Source: JACPKO01 sp964406775
GTDB lineage: Bacteria; Patescibacteriota; Microgenomatia; Daviesbacterales; UBA10151
Direction of reading: 5' to 3'
Assembly (NCBI GenBank): GCA_964406775.1
Contig: CAYOSW010000016.1
Coordinates: forward strand, 1-26,298
Length of the DNA stretch: 26,298 nucleotides
The position numbers and the translations under genes were made by a program. Below are positions 7,253 to 14,444 of the stretch, piece after piece. The notes beneath the pieces were generated by a model. That model saw nothing but the letters and a program-made list of their open reading frames with translations, searched no databases and had not been told where the DNA came from. Position 1 is the first letter of the stretch; each line of letters begins with the position of its first letter.

Positions 7253-9002
7253 AATGCTTGAGCTCTGACTGGGCGACAATTTGAGAATAAACTCCGCCGT
7301 TTTTCAATAGCTGACTGTGCGTTCCGTGCTCTACCAATCTGCCTTTTTCCATAACTAGAATATTGTCGGCTTTCTGGACAGTCGAGAGCCTGTGAGCAAT
7401 TATTATCTTTGTCATTGCCCGCTTTTCCGAAATCTCCTCCAACGCTTTTTGGATCATCGCCTCGGAGAGAGTATCAAGATGTGAGGTAGGTTCATCCATT
7501 ATGAGAATCTTTGGTTCGGCGAATAAAGCTCTGGCGATAGCCAATCTTTGTTTTTGACCCCCCGATAATTTAACGCCTCTTTCGCCGATTTGAGTTTCGT
7601 AACCGTCCTCGAACTCGGAAATAAATTCGTGGGCGTGAGCCAGTTTAGCTGCCTCAATAACCCTACCTTTAACAGCTTCAAAATCCTTCTCTCCCGCCGA
7701 ATAACTTATGACTTCCCAAATCATACGGTTCGGGACAGGAGAATCCTGAAAAACTACAGCAGTATGGTTTCTATAAAAATTAATATCTAAGTCCCTTAGG
7801 TCGTATTTGCCGTCAATAACAATACTTCCTTTTTGCGGATCGTAATATCTGGATAGAAGTTTGGCGATCGTTGATTTTCCCGAACCGGACTTTCCGACCA
7901 AAGCAACAAATGATCCTGCAGGAATTGAGAATGTAATGTTTTTTAAAACATCCCTTTTGCCGTAGGCAAACGAGACTTGATTAAAGTCAATCTGACCTGA
8001 AATTTGCTCGGGAACTACCGCTTTTTCGGAATTAACCACACTCGCTTTTTTCTCCAGGAGTGAACTGATTCTTTCAACAGGCTCTGCCGCATCCGCTGCT
8101 CTTTCATAAATCCTACCGAGTCTGTAGATGTTTGAGTAGGCGCGTTCAGTAAGAGATATCAGGAATACCAAACTACCTACCGTTAAATTTCCGGATCTGA
8201 TCTGGAGAATTCCTATAATCATCAAAGTTATATAGCAGAATTCAATAATAAAACTGCGCATAAGCGAGGAGACTGTATGAATCTTATATTCCCTCCCTGA
8301 AATATTAAGAACGTTTTCCCAAAGCGAGCCGAATGAAGTTTTTTCCCTTTCCTCCTGAGCAAACGCTTTAACGACCGTGATATTGGTAATCGTGTCCCCT
8401 ATCTCCCCGGATGATATTTCATAGATATCGTGCCGTTTCATCCTCAGAGGCCTGGTTATTTGAAAAGTTTTAAAAGTTATAAAAAGAAAAGGTATTACCG
8501 AAACAATAAAAACCAGACCGAACACCCAGCTGACAATTAATATGACTATTGAGGTTAAAATGATCTTTGAAACAATCGGTTCAAATTCCCAGGAAAATGC
8601 CGCAATCAGATCGATCATTTTATCCTTCCCCTTATTAACCAGATTTATTTTTGAGCCCGTATTTACTTTTTCGTGATAGTCGATCGAGAGTTCCAGAAGC
8701 TTGTTGTAGGCAATTGTCGAGATATGGCGTTCCGACCGCCAAAGAAGTCTGACTATTAATATGTCTCTCACATAATCCATTATCAGAGTGAATAGTCTGA
8801 TTGCTACCAAACCTCCTATTACCAAAAGCGCCGTTTCAAAACTTATCAAACCCTTTGTGGCAATCAATATATCCAGGATTTTTCCGAATACGTAAGGACC
8901 CGCTAAAATTCCCAGTTCAAAGAAAACTGTGATGAGAGATAACAGAAACAGCTGCTTATGGAAAGGCCTTAAAAGCCACCATAATTTTTTTAAAAATTCC
9001 AT
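7251..9002 (-). CDS. ABC exporter half-transporter (TMD-NBD)
   Basis: A 583-residue fused exporter. Residues 1-310 form a six-helix type-I exporter membrane domain; residues 335-583 form the nucleotide-binding domain with Walker A GKSGSGKST (370-378), Q-loop VVFQDSPVPN, signature LSGGQKQ (479-485), Walker B ILIMDEPTSHLD (499-510) and H-loop IIAHRLST. All catalytic residues are present, and being a half-transporter it should work as a dimer. Substrates of this class include lipids, glycolipids, peptides and drugs. Lying beside glycosyltransferases it may flip a glycolipid, but this is inference. The ATG at 9002 is preceded by TAAACT 6 bases away with TTGTAG 17 bases further upstream, and there is no Shine-Dalgarno sequence. 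Confidence 0.9.
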   Translation of the reverse strand: MEFLKKLWWLLRPFHKQLFLLSLITVFFELGILAGPYVFGKILDILIATKGLISFETALLVIGGLVAIRLFTLIMDYVRDILIVRLLWRSERHISTIAYNKLLELSIDYHEKVNTGSKINLVNKGKDKMIDLIAAFSWEFEPIVSKIILTSIVILIVSWVFGLVFIVSVIPFLFITFKTFQITRPLRMKRHDIYEISSGEIGDTITNITVVKAFAQEEREKTSFGSLWENVLNISGREYKIHTVSSLMRSFIIEFCYITLMIIGILQIRSGNLTVGSLVFLISLTERAYSNIYRLGRIYERAADAAEPVERISSLLEKKASVVNSEKAVVPEQISGQIDFNQVSFAYGKRDVLKNITFSIPAGSFVALVGKSGSGKSTIAKLLSRYYDPQKGSIVIDGKYDLRDLDINFYRNHTAVVFQDSPVPNRMIWEVISYSAGEKDFEAVKGRVIEAAKLAHAHEFISEFEDGYETQIGERGVKLSGGQKQRLAIARALFAEPKILIMDEPTSHLDTLSEAMIQKALEEISEKRAMTKIIIAHRLSTVQKADNILVMEKGRLVEHGTHSQLLKNGGVYSQIVAQSELKH

Positions 9003-9008
9003 ATTTCC

Positions 9009-9037
9009 AGTTTAATTAAGGGGGAGTTATTCTACAA
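9009..9037 (-). promoter_or_regulatory. Putative promoter for ABC exporter
   Basis: Minus strand TTGTAG (9037-9032), 17 bases, TAAACT (9014-9009), then 6 bases to the ATG at 9002. An alternative -10, TAGAAT, overlaps the -35 and would give a roughly 20-base leader, also without a ribosome-binding site. It lies directly after the ftsH terminator, so this gene starts a new unit. Confidence 0.45.
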
Positions 9038-9052
9038 CAGGTGGCAGTATTT

Positions 9053-9081
9053 AAAAAGCTTCAGGATTTAATTTCCTGAAG
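9053..9081 (-). terminator. Intrinsic terminator overlapping the ftsH stop codon
   Basis: On the minus strand CTTCAGGA (9081-9074), a 7-base loop and TCCTGAAG (9066-9059) form a perfect 8-bp stem, followed by C and TTTTT (9057-9053). The 5' arm encodes the last residues of FtsH and the 3' arm contains its TGA stop, so the terminator is partly coding. Confidence 0.85.
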
Positions 9082-10992
9082 AAGTACAGCTGAGGTGGTT
9101 GAGACATTTTCAGTCATTTTCTTTTTTCCGACTAACTTTTCGAACTCATCAGTGTCCAGAGTTTCTTTTTCCAGCAATGATTTTGCCACTTTATCCAGCT
9201 TGGTTCTATTCTTAAGTAATAATTCTTTCGCCTGTTTATAAGCCTGATCTATAATTTTGGATATTTCAGTGTCTATTTTTGACTGCAGAGCCTCGGAAAC
9301 GGCGGACCCTTCTTCTCTGTACATTCCGAAGGCGCTGCGGGGAGTGATCGTAATCGGACCCAAACTGCTCATTCCATAAGAGGTTACCATCTCCCGGGCT
9401 ATCCCCGTTGCAACTTCCATATCGTTTGAAGCGCCTGTTGAAACATCCTTAAATATAAGCTCCTCGGCAGCCCTGCCCCCTAGTGCCGTGGCAATCTGCT
9501 GAAGAAGTCTGGATTTGGTTTCATTCGAGCGGTCTTCGGTCGGAGGAAACATCGTATGGCCCCCGGACATACCGCGGGAAACAATCGTAATTCTGTGAAC
9601 CGGATCAACCAGAGGCAGGCTGTGCCCTACCATTGCGTGACCCGCTTCGTGATATGCCGCAAGATTCCTGTCCCGCTCGGACTGCATTCTTTTTCTTTGC
9701 GGACCCATTTTAACTTTAGTTGCGGCTTCTTCAAGATCAAGCGATGAAATTTCCTTTTTCGCTTCACGGGCCGCTAAAATCGCAGCCTCATTCAACATAT
9801 TAGCTAAATCCGCGCCTGAGAACCCGACAGTTCTGCGCGCAAGTCTGTCGACATCAACATCCTTGGTAAAAGGCTTTCCCTTCATATGGAGCTTGATGAT
9901 AAATTTACGCTCCTCAAGATCAGGCAAACCGATGACAACCCGTCTGTCAAACCTCCCCGGCCTGACTAAAGCCGGATCCAGAAGATCGGGCCTGTTCGTT
10001 GCGGCTACAACTATCACCGACTCATTAGGCGCAAAACCGTCCATCTCAACCAATATCTGGTTTAATGTCTGTTCTCTTTCGTCGTGCCCGCCCGACATAC
10101 CCATCCCTCTCATCCTGCCGATAGATTCAATTTCATCAATAAAAATAATTGCCGGAGCGCTCTTTTTAGCCTGTGCAAACATATCCCGGACACGGGCTGC
10201 TCCGACTCCGACCAACATCTCCATAAATTCTGATCCGGCTATCGAGAAAAAGGGCACCCCTGCCTCCCCGGCTACAGCGCGGGATAGTAATGTCTTACCG
10301 GTACCCGGAGGTCCGACGAGTAAAACACCTTTAGGAGTTCTAGCTCCGATCTCCTTGTATTTACCGGGATTTTTTAAAAAGTCGACAACTTCTTCAAGCT
10401 CTTTTTTGGCTTCATCCACTCCCGCTACATCAGAGAACTTAATTTGAGGCTGATCTTTGTTGAACAATCTGGCCCGGGACTGACCGAAAGAAAAAATGCC
10501 CTGACCTGCATCCCTTGCCTGCCTGAAGATTAGAAGAAAGAACCCTACCATCAGTAAAATCGGCAGAACTGTTCCGATTATTGAAATCCAATTCTGTTGC
10601 CAGGAAATATCCTTTATCTCAATTGCTACCTTGGAAGGATCAACTCCTGCACTTTCAAAAATCTTATAAATTGATTCACCTGATTCTTTACGGGACACCC
10701 CATTTTCCCCATCTCCTTTGTAATCAACAATAACCTTCTCGCCTTCCAAACTGATTTTCTCAACCTTATCTTCTTTAATCTCGCTGATCACCTGTGATAA
10801 TGCGATTTCTTTTCCTGATGGTGTTGTATTGGAAAATCCGCCCAAGAAAACAAGAACTGCCAAACCTATCAGAACATAGACAGCTATTGTTTTAACGATT
10901 GAGTTGAGCTTATTTTTACCGTTCTTTTTGCCGAGGAATCTGGATGGTATTTTAGCCTTGGATATTTTTAAAATGTTTTTATGGGTCGCCAT
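9061..10992 (-). CDS. ftsH: ATP-dependent zinc metalloprotease FtsH
   Basis: A membrane-bound AAA+ protease of 643 residues that degrades misfolded membrane and regulatory proteins. Visible in order: membrane helix 1 (about 34-51), an external domain, helix 2 (about 136-156), Walker A GPPGTGKT (227-234), Walker B IIFIDEIES (282-290), the second region of homology ATNRPDLLDPALVRPGRFDR, and the zinc site HEAGH (448-452) with downstream STGASNDMEVAT. Length is typical. The frame extends 9 codons to a TTG, but a TATACT hexamer lies within that extension, exactly 7 bases before the ATG at 10992, so I start there. The N-terminus carries a lysine-rich cytoplasmic extension of about 30 residues. It is transcribed alone or after the signal-peptidase gene and ends in an intrinsic terminator. 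Confidence 0.96.
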   Translation of the reverse strand: MATHKNILKISKAKIPSRFLGKKNGKNKLNSIVKTIAVYVLIGLAVLVFLGGFSNTTPSGKEIALSQVISEIKEDKVEKISLEGEKVIVDYKGDGENGVSRKESGESIYKIFESAGVDPSKVAIEIKDISWQQNWISIIGTVLPILLMVGFFLLIFRQARDAGQGIFSFGQSRARLFNKDQPQIKFSDVAGVDEAKKELEEVVDFLKNPGKYKEIGARTPKGVLLVGPPGTGKTLLSRAVAGEAGVPFFSIAGSEFMEMLVGVGAARVRDMFAQAKKSAPAIIFIDEIESIGRMRGMGMSGGHDEREQTLNQILVEMDGFAPNESVIVVAATNRPDLLDPALVRPGRFDRRVVIGLPDLEERKFIIKLHMKGKPFTKDVDVDRLARRTVGFSGADLANMLNEAAILAAREAKKEISSLDLEEAATKVKMGPQRKRMQSERDRNLAAYHEAGHAMVGHSLPLVDPVHRITIVSRGMSGGHTMFPPTEDRSNETKSRLLQQIATALGGRAAEELIFKDVSTGASNDMEVATGIAREMVTSYGMSSLGPITITPRSAFGMYREEGSAVSEALQSKIDTEISKIIDQAYKQAKELLLKNRTKLDKVAKSLLEKETLDTDEFEKLVGKKKMTENVSTTSAVLLQEIKS

Positions 10993-10999
10993 CGGGGCA

Positions 11000-11029
11000 A
11001 GTATAACAAACCCAAACAAACTTTGCCAT
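11000..11029 (-). promoter_or_regulatory. Promoter for ftsH, leaderless type
   Basis: Minus strand ATGGCA (11029-11024; 4 of 6 -35 matches), 18 bases, TATACT (11005-11000), then 7 bases to the ftsH ATG at 10992. The putative -35 touches the stop codon of the upstream signal-peptidase gene. Confidence 0.6.
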
Positions 11030-12414
11030 TACTCACCGCTCTTGATGGCTGCGTTAATTTTTTGAGCCAATTCATTCTGCTCACGCGCCAGGGATTCGTC
11101 TTCTTTTAAGTAGCTATTTTCCGCCGAACTCAGCCATTGATTGGCCACAACTTTTTTAACAATCGGCTCAAGCCGGTCAATTCTGATTTCAATAATCTGA
11201 ATAATCCTATCTATATCCTGTTTATTTTTCTGGTAGAAAGAAGCCGTCCCCGCCCCGTCCCTGAGATCTTTCCAGCCCGGGGTTATTTTTTTCAGACTCG
11301 CCAGGCCGTTATTGAAAGAATCTACCTGATCCTTTGGGTAATTAGGCGGAATATATCCCGCGAAATGCTGGACAATTACCTGAGTCGGGCAACCGTTTAC
11401 ATCACCCTGAACCTCGGATATGCCTATTTCTTCTATTTCCTTATCGGTTAAGACGCCGGAGGATTTTTTAAATTCAGTCAACCCCTCTATCAATTCGTCA
11501 GATGAATAATATCCCTGGATCAGACTTTCTCCGCGGATAGGATTCCAATACCCGGCATCAGCAAAGGCGTTTTCGATGGTATATCCCGATCTTGTCGCCT
11601 CAAAAGAAAAATCATTGGATTTTAAAATATTTTTCCCCCGGAAACCTGCGGATTTTTCAAGTCCTTCGCTGTATTTTAAAGGCTTAAGACCTGCTTCCGC
11701 TCTTAAAGTATTTACAAATCCTAAATATTTTTGCTTATCAAGTTTGATTCTTGAGCCGGCATCGTCATCTTTGCCGGTGTCACGCCAATTTTTATCCCAC
11801 ACTCCTTTTTGATGCTCCAAAGGCAGCATAAATCCGATATCTTTATCATCGATTAAACCCACTTCGTGCCTGGAATCATTACTGGCTTTTCGGTTGTCTC
11901 CTAAAACGAAGTATTTTCCCTGAGGAACAGTCATTATTGTACAATCCGGCAAAAATGCCCCTCCGAAGGTAGAACGCGCCAGCGCAGTATACGGTTCTTT
12001 GACAGCGGTGTTGTTAATAAGAACCTGACCGTCCCTGATTTCTATAGTATCGCCGGGTGTTCCGATAATTCTTTTAACAAAACCGGCCAATTTTCCGTCA
12101 AATTCCTTTGCCTCAATTTCATCGGTCTTGGCGTTTTTGAATTCAACAATATCCCCCCTGCCGATCTTAAATCTCGGATTCGGATATACGTACATATCAA
12201 CTTTCGCCACCAGCTCATCGGCCAACTCCTGAGGAGTTTTCCCTTTACCTTTAGGAAAAGTCGGAAACATCGAACCTGTCCCGGAGATCGGAATTTTTAA
12301 TGTGGCAAGCCCAGTATATTGGGAAGCATATTTTTTAAAGTTTGTATCTACCGGACCGAAAGACAAAAATGCGAAAAAGATGATGAGTACCAGGAAGGGC
12401 AGAAATTTGGACAT
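11029..12414 (-). CDS. Signal peptidase I fused to a degenerate CAP/SCP-like domain
   Basis: A 461-residue fusion. The N-terminus has one membrane helix (about 4-20), then signal peptidase I boxes: SGTGSMFP with catalytic Ser48, GRGDIVEF, FVKRIIGTPGDTIEI with catalytic Lys114, and VLGDNRKASNDSRHEVGLI (170-188). The peptidase part is complete by about residue 205. After a charged linker, residues 229-354 resemble a CAP (SCP/PR-1, YkwD-like) domain: FVNTLRAEAGLKPLKYSEGLEKSA, an ENAFADAGY/GES segment and a final strand VIVQHFAGYIPP. The histidines of metal-binding CAP proteins are absent (FSF in place of FSH). A helical tail follows (about 380-461). The role is cleavage of signal peptides at the outer face of the membrane; the CAP part may bind substrate or wall. 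I did not give it the symbol lepB because of the fusion. Confidence 0.85.
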   Translation of the reverse strand: MSKFLPFLVLIIFFAFLSFGPVDTNFKKYASQYTGLATLKIPISGTGSMFPTFPKGKGKTPQELADELVAKVDMYVYPNPRFKIGRGDIVEFKNAKTDEIEAKEFDGKLAGFVKRIIGTPGDTIEIRDGQVLINNTAVKEPYTALARSTFGGAFLPDCTIMTVPQGKYFVLGDNRKASNDSRHEVGLIDDKDIGFMLPLEHQKGVWDKNWRDTGKDDDAGSRIKLDKQKYLGFVNTLRAEAGLKPLKYSEGLEKSAGFRGKNILKSNDFSFEATRSGYTIENAFADAGYWNPIRGESLIQGYYSSDELIEGLTEFKKSSGVLTDKEIEEIGISEVQGDVNGCPTQVIVQHFAGYIPPNYPKDQVDSFNNGLASLKKITPGWKDLRDGAGTASFYQKNKQDIDRIIQIIEIRIDRLEPIVKKVVANQWLSSAENSYLKEDESLAREQNELAQKINAAIKSGE

Positions 12415-12421
12415 TGATAAT

Positions 12422-12427
12422 ATTCTA
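12422..12427 (-). promoter_or_regulatory. -10-like box sharing bases with upstream stop codon
   Basis: TAGAAT on the minus strand lies 7 bases before the signal-peptidase ATG at 12414, and its first three bases are the TAG stop codon of the tRNA-binding gene. No good -35 is seen, and the two genes are only 10 bases apart, so co-transcription with reinitiation is an alternative. Confidence 0.4.
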
Positions 12428-12775
12428 GCGGATTTTGGAGCCGGATGGCACTTTTTCCGCGGGAATAAGAGGAACCGGTTTTCCTTGCCCTTCCAGAGCT
12501 TCAGCGGAGGAAGGTCCTTCTGCAGCCAGAATCATCCCCTGCGACTCAAGTCCCATCATCATTCTAGGCTCAAGATTTGCGATAAATATAAACTGTTTGT
12601 CTTTTAAGTCTTCGGGTGTATACCATTGTTTAATTCCGGAAAGAATCTGACGCGGATTCTCCTCACCCAGATCGACTATGAGCTTTAACAGTTTCTCGGA
12701 GCCTTCGATATCAGAAGCCTCCAGAACAGTCCCGACTTTAAACTCAAGCTTTAAAAAATCATCAATGTTTGCCAT
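12425..12775 (-). CDS. Stand-alone MetRS-type tRNA-binding (OB-fold) protein
   Basis: A 116-residue protein corresponding to the C-terminal EMAP-II/Trbp111-like domain found on many methionyl-tRNA synthetases. Visible: FLKLEFKVGTVLEASDIEGSEKLLKLIVDLGEE (the usual D-R-VG pattern and 'gs.kLl.l.vdlG'), RQILSGIKQWYTPEDLKDKQFIFIANLEPRMMMGLESQGMILAA and the closing PAEKVPSGSKIR. Such free-standing forms dimerise and bind the tRNA elbow to aid aminoacylation; here it could act in trans with a MetRS lacking its appendix. It ends in TAG, and the natural family end is reached there, evidence that TAG is a stop codon in this organism. The start is set by TAGAAT 7 bases upstream. Confidence 0.88.
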   Translation of the reverse strand: MANIDDFLKLEFKVGTVLEASDIEGSEKLLKLIVDLGEENPRQILSGIKQWYTPEDLKDKQFIFIANLEPRMMMGLESQGMILAAEGPSSAEALEGQGKPVPLIPAEKVPSGSKIR

Positions 12776-12782
12776 AGAGTGT

Positions 12783-12810
12783 ATTCTAACAATTTTGAAT
12801 CCAAACTCAA
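12783..12810 (-). promoter_or_regulatory. Promoter for tRNA-binding protein, leaderless type
   Basis: Minus strand TTGAGT (12810-12805), 16 bases, TAGAAT (12788-12783), then 7 bases to the ATG at 12775. It interleaves with the divergent promoter on the plus strand. Confidence 0.6.
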
Positions 12811-12822
12811 ATAATATAAAAT
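12795..12822 (+). promoter_or_regulatory. Promoter for the 12831 gene
   Basis: TTGAAT (12795-12800), 16 bases, TAAAAT (12817-12822), then 8 bases to the ATG at 12831. No Shine-Dalgarno sequence. The -35 and spacer overlap those of the divergent tRNA-binding gene, so the two polymerase sites cannot be occupied at once. Confidence 0.55.
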
Positions 12823-12830
12823 CTCAAGCT

Positions 12831-13415
12831 ATGGCTGGTTCAGCAGAAGCTCTTTATAGATCATCACTTGCCGCTTTCTATAGTAGGTTAAATGACGCAC
12901 CGCTTTCTGTCGAAACTCAACCGCCTGCTTCTAATTCCCTAAAAAGAGAGCTTGCAGAGACTCACGATAATACTCTGGCCGGGGCTGTGCGACTTTACCT
13001 TCCGGATTTTTTGCCCTATGCTTCAACCGGATTGGACGTTGCGGGTAGTATGGGCGGACTTGTCTATACAGGTTTGGTTGAAGTTCCGAATGATGTTGTG
13101 CCGTATTTTATAAGAGGAGTTTATGCTTCCGTTATGAGGATCCGTCACCGAGGTGAAGTTAACACATTGCTGAATGGAGTTGACCAAAACGGATATCCTA
13201 CAGATCCTGACAAGTCCAGGCATTTCCGCGGACCAAGCGGCAGACTTTGTTTGGGAGTGCTGTCCGGAATCGCTACACTGCAAGTGCTGCGGGCAAATTA
13301 CGGTTTAGTCGCCCCGATTGCTGATTCTGAATACAGAAGATCCTGGGCCGAGCCTTATGCGGGTTTTATCGATAGAGCAATCGCCAGAAGATCCAGGTCT
13401 AACGATGAGCTGTAA
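12831..13415 (+). CDS. Protein of unknown function (194 aa)
   Basis: I do not recognise this protein. It has an Ala/Ser-rich start (MAGSAEALYRSSLAAFYSRL), a moderately hydrophobic central part (YLPDFLPYASTGLDVAGSMGGLVYTGLVEV, then VVPYFIRGVYASVMRIRHRGE), a polar stretch around DPDKSRHFRGPSGRL, another hydrophobic helix (LGVLSGIATLQVLRA) and a charged C-terminus (RAIARRSRSNDEL). It may be peripheral or have one or two weak membrane segments; there is no clear signal peptide. The ATG at 12831 is chosen because the -10-like TAAAAT lies 8 bases upstream; the longer frame from 12678 runs antisense through the tRNA-binding gene and is spurious. It converges on trpS with a 12-base gap. Confidence 0.65.
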   Translation: MAGSAEALYRSSLAAFYSRLNDAPLSVETQPPASNSLKRELAETHDNTLAGAVRLYLPDFLPYASTGLDVAGSMGGLVYTGLVEVPNDVVPYFIRGVYASVMRIRHRGEVNTLLNGVDQNGYPTDPDKSRHFRGPSGRLCLGVLSGIATLQVLRANYGLVAPIADSEYRRSWAEPYAGFIDRAIARRSRSNDEL

Positions 13416-13427
13416 AGAAAACTTAGA

Positions 13428-14444
13428 CTAACCTAATCCCATTTTTTCTCTAACTTCTTTTACAGTCTTTCCCGCAACGAATCTGGCTTTCTCTGCGCCT
13501 TCTCTAATAACCTCATCGACAAACCTAGGATTATTTTCCAGTTCTTTTCTCTTTTCTCTGAATTCTCGTAAATCATTATATATATCATCTGCAACTTCTT
13601 TCTTAAGATCACCGTACCTTACCCCTGTTTTATATTGTTCATTAAATTGTGTTGGAAAATTGGGATTATAAAGTGTTGCTAGACTTACCAACGAAGCAGT
13701 CCCTAAAGAGGGCTGTCCAGTTTCATTTATATAGGTTGCAACACCCCCTCTGTACTCGATATGTCCTTTTCCGCTATCTGTAGGAATTTTTGCTACTGAA
13801 CCCTGAATTGTCTCTAAATCATCCGTTAAATTAATAAAACTGCCTTCAACAGTCTTGCTCATTTTACCCTCACCCGTTAAGGAAGGCACGTATTCACCTT
13901 TAGTGGCAAATCTCTTGGGCTCGGGAAAATCGGTTCCGTAATCCTGATTCATTCTTCTGGCAATTTCCCTCGCTACTTCCAGGTGAGGCTCCTGATCAAT
14001 ACCCACCGGAACCAAGCCTGCTTTATAAACTAAAATATCGGCAGCCATTAAAATCGGATAGTTAAGAAGCGCCATAGTGGCATTCTCGGGATACTGTTTC
14101 ACTTTCTCTTTGAAGGTCGGCAAATGCTGCATTTTGGCTATAGTTACGACTGATGAAAAATAAAAGGCGAGTTCAATATGCTCTGTCACATCGGCCTGCT
14201 GGAAAATTACCGACTTTTTAGGATCAAGCCCGGCAGCCAAATAATCTATAATCACTTCCCTTCTATTCCTTCTGAGCTCGTCAATATTATAAGGAGTTGT
14301 TATCGAATGAACGTCAGCAACCATATAAAATGTTTCATACTCGGGGTTATTCTGAAGCTCAAGCATTCCTTTTACTGCTCCGAGATAATTACCCAAGTGG
14401 AGTCTTCCTGTTGCTCTAATACCTGATAATACTTTTTTCGTCAT
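13428..14444 (-). CDS. trpS: Tryptophanyl-tRNA synthetase
   Basis: Charges tRNA-Trp with tryptophan using ATP. This 338-residue class I synthetase has the HIGH-equivalent HLGN (residues 16-19, in SGIRATGRLHLGNYLGA), the central VGIDQEPHLEVAREIARR that follows the Trp-binding pocket, and the KMSKS loop in the form KMSKT (194-198, GEGKMSKTVEGS). Length is normal for bacterial TrpRS. It is the last gene of the trp operon: its ATG overlaps the trpA stop by 4 bases and has an AAGGA Shine-Dalgarno sequence about 9 bases upstream. Being under the same T-box as the biosynthetic genes, its level should rise when tRNA-Trp is uncharged. It ends in TAG. I see no separate promoter in front of it. Confidence 0.96.
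   Translation of the reverse strand: MTKKVLSGIRATGRLHLGNYLGAVKGMLELQNNPEYETFYMVADVHSITTPYNIDELRRNRREVIIDYLAAGLDPKKSVIFQQADVTEHIELAFYFSSVVTIAKMQHLPTFKEKVKQYPENATMALLNYPILMAADILVYKAGLVPVGIDQEPHLEVAREIARRMNQDYGTDFPEPKRFATKGEYVPSLTGEGKMSKTVEGSFINLTDDLETIQGSVAKIPTDSGKGHIEYRGGVATYINETGQPSLGTASLVSLATLYNPNFPTQFNEQYKTGVRYGDLKKEVADDIYNDLREFREKRKELENNPRFVDEVIREGAEKARFVAGKTVKEVREKMGLG

Noticed and set aside
9863..10447. 194-codon plus-strand open frame opposite ftsH
   Set aside because: It is antisense to the conserved AAA+ domain, has low-complexity Ser/Pro-rich composition, and no promoter or ribosome-binding site; it is a coding shadow.
12678..12830. Longer start for the plus-strand unknown gene
   Set aside because: The extra codons lie antisense to the tRNA-binding gene and cross both promoters; the ATG at 12831 fits the -10 spacing.
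13396..13433. Bidirectional terminator between the unknown gene and trpS
   Set aside because: GTCTAA/TTAGAC can pair, but the loop is about 20 bases and there is no T-run, so it is not convincing.
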